A DNA stretch of 64,000 nucleotides. Origin: Paraphysomonas bandaiensis (taxonomy: Eukaryota; Chrysophyceae). Where the stretch lies: assembly GCA_965644295.1 (NCBI GenBank), contig CBFFRP010000058.1, forward strand, positions 186,001 to 250,000, in the 5' to 3' direction. Within the stretch, counting starts at the first letter, position 1. Each line of letters begins with the position of its first letter. A program made the translations under genes and the position numbers. Positions 63,493-64,000 of the stretch are shown here, piece after piece. The notes below the pieces were generated by a model. That model was given only the letters and a program-made list of their open reading frames with translations. It searched no databases and was not told the DNA's origin.

Positions 63493-64000
63493 TCAAAAGC
63501 AGCAATCACAGTCAAAGGGACATAAAGGCGTTCCCCCTCCTTCTCCGACCTTAAGTAAATGAGCTTTGTACACTGGAAGTCCCGTGGCTTGGTCTATACG
63601 CTCTAGTGGCGCCTCCGGGGATATAATACTAACGTTATCAGATTTCATCAGACCATATGATGATGTGCTTTCTTGCGGCTTTACTGGACGAGTTGATGAA
63701 GACTTGGAAGAATCAACCACTGTCTTCTTTTTCTTTGTCGCTACAGCAAAAATATCATCGATTTCCTCTTTGACCCTCTTATTAGTAGTGGGCTGTACAT
63801 CTTTCTTTACAGCCACATCTGCATTATTTGAGGCATCTTTAGTGGTCTTATTAGTTTTTTTCTTTTCTACACTATTATTTGTTGCATTTTCCAATGAGGA
63901 TTTATCTTTTTCTTGCATATTACTATTCACTGTTGTCTTATTGCCTTTGTTATATAGAGCATTATCATATAAATTCTTAGGATAACGATGCCTAGAGGGC
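63493..64000 (-). CDS. DUF1764-type protein, 5' end beyond the window
   Basis: The C-terminal part fits the DUF1764 family (small eukaryotic proteins of unknown function): EEIDDIFAVATKKKK near the middle and the family's terminal GGTPLCPFDCDCCF. The region between is Lys/Ser-rich. The ATG at 63918 opens MQEKDKSS, but the frame stays open upstream to the window edge and reads as plausible coding sequence (SRHRYPKNLYDN...). The gene may therefore start outside the window and be longer than usual for the family. The Cys-rich tail could bind metal (inference). No intron was seen within the window. Confidence 0.7.
   Translation of the reverse strand, partial: PSRHRYPKNLYDNALYNKGNKTTVNSNMQEKDKSSLENATNNSVEKKKTNKTTKDASNNADVAVKKDVQPTTNKRVKEEIDDIFAVATKKKKTVVDSSKSSSTRPVKPQESTSSYGLMKSDNVSIISPEAPLERIDQATGLPVYKAHLLKVGEGGGTPLCPFDCDCCF

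Overview
The window is nuclear DNA of a unicellular eukaryote. About two dozen protein genes lie on both strands. Most are split by short GT-AG introns (about 40-75 bp) that could be placed by eye because reading frames and conserved domains rejoin across them. TAA, TAG and TGA all end genes, so the code looks standard. The flanks are AT-rich and full of CATA/TACA tetranucleotide tracts. A glycine-rich/Pro-Thr-rich/Cys-rich surface protein, a GYTGH-motif EF-hand protein of the ciliary type, and hAT and tyrosine-recombinase elements suggest a flagellated protist, probably stramenopile-like. That placement is inference; no rRNA, tRNA or organelle gene is present to test it.

Layout: 1-7.7 kb, the end of a proline-rich protein, a small acidic/basic protein, a Tubby-like protein, a multi-span membrane protein and an MgtC/SapB-family protein. 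8.6-17.8 kb, an AlkA-type DNA glycosylase, a methyltransferase-like protein, a single-span membrane protein, an R2R3-MYB factor and a Shaker-type K+ channel. 18.4-25 kb, a hAT MITE with a perfect 8-bp target duplication, an OB-fold plus Tudor-like gene, a PKA regulatory subunit and an internally deleted hAT element with frameshifted transposase remnants. 25.1-34.2 kb, divergent EF-hand and M48 (OMA1-like) protease genes whose shared upstream region has been invaded by a large inverted pair of Crypton-like tyrosine-recombinase elements. The pair sits inside a (TACA)n tract; one copy is complete and the other internally deleted. 34.8-46.8 kb, the GYTGH EF-hand protein, the 1118-residue surface protein, a decayed hAT element, a spastin/fidgetin-type AAA ATPase and a cyclin-Y-like gene. 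47.5-64 kb, an AMPK/SNF1 alpha kinase, an ARG1-like J-protein with a 4.7-kb minisatellite intron, a full NAD(P) transhydrogenase, an ABHD1/3-like hydrolase and a DUF1764 protein running off the edge.

Functional links are only thematic: cAMP and AMP-kinase signalling, ion transport (K+ channel, MgtC), mitochondrial redox and protein quality control (transhydrogenase, M48 protease), and microtubule/cilium biology (AAA ATPase, GYTGH protein). Nothing suggests operon-like organisation. The strongest candidates for something undescribed are the palindromic recombinase pair nested in the microsatellite, the giant repeat intron in a J-protein that lacks HPD, and the TPP1-like OB-fold/Tudor-like fusion.
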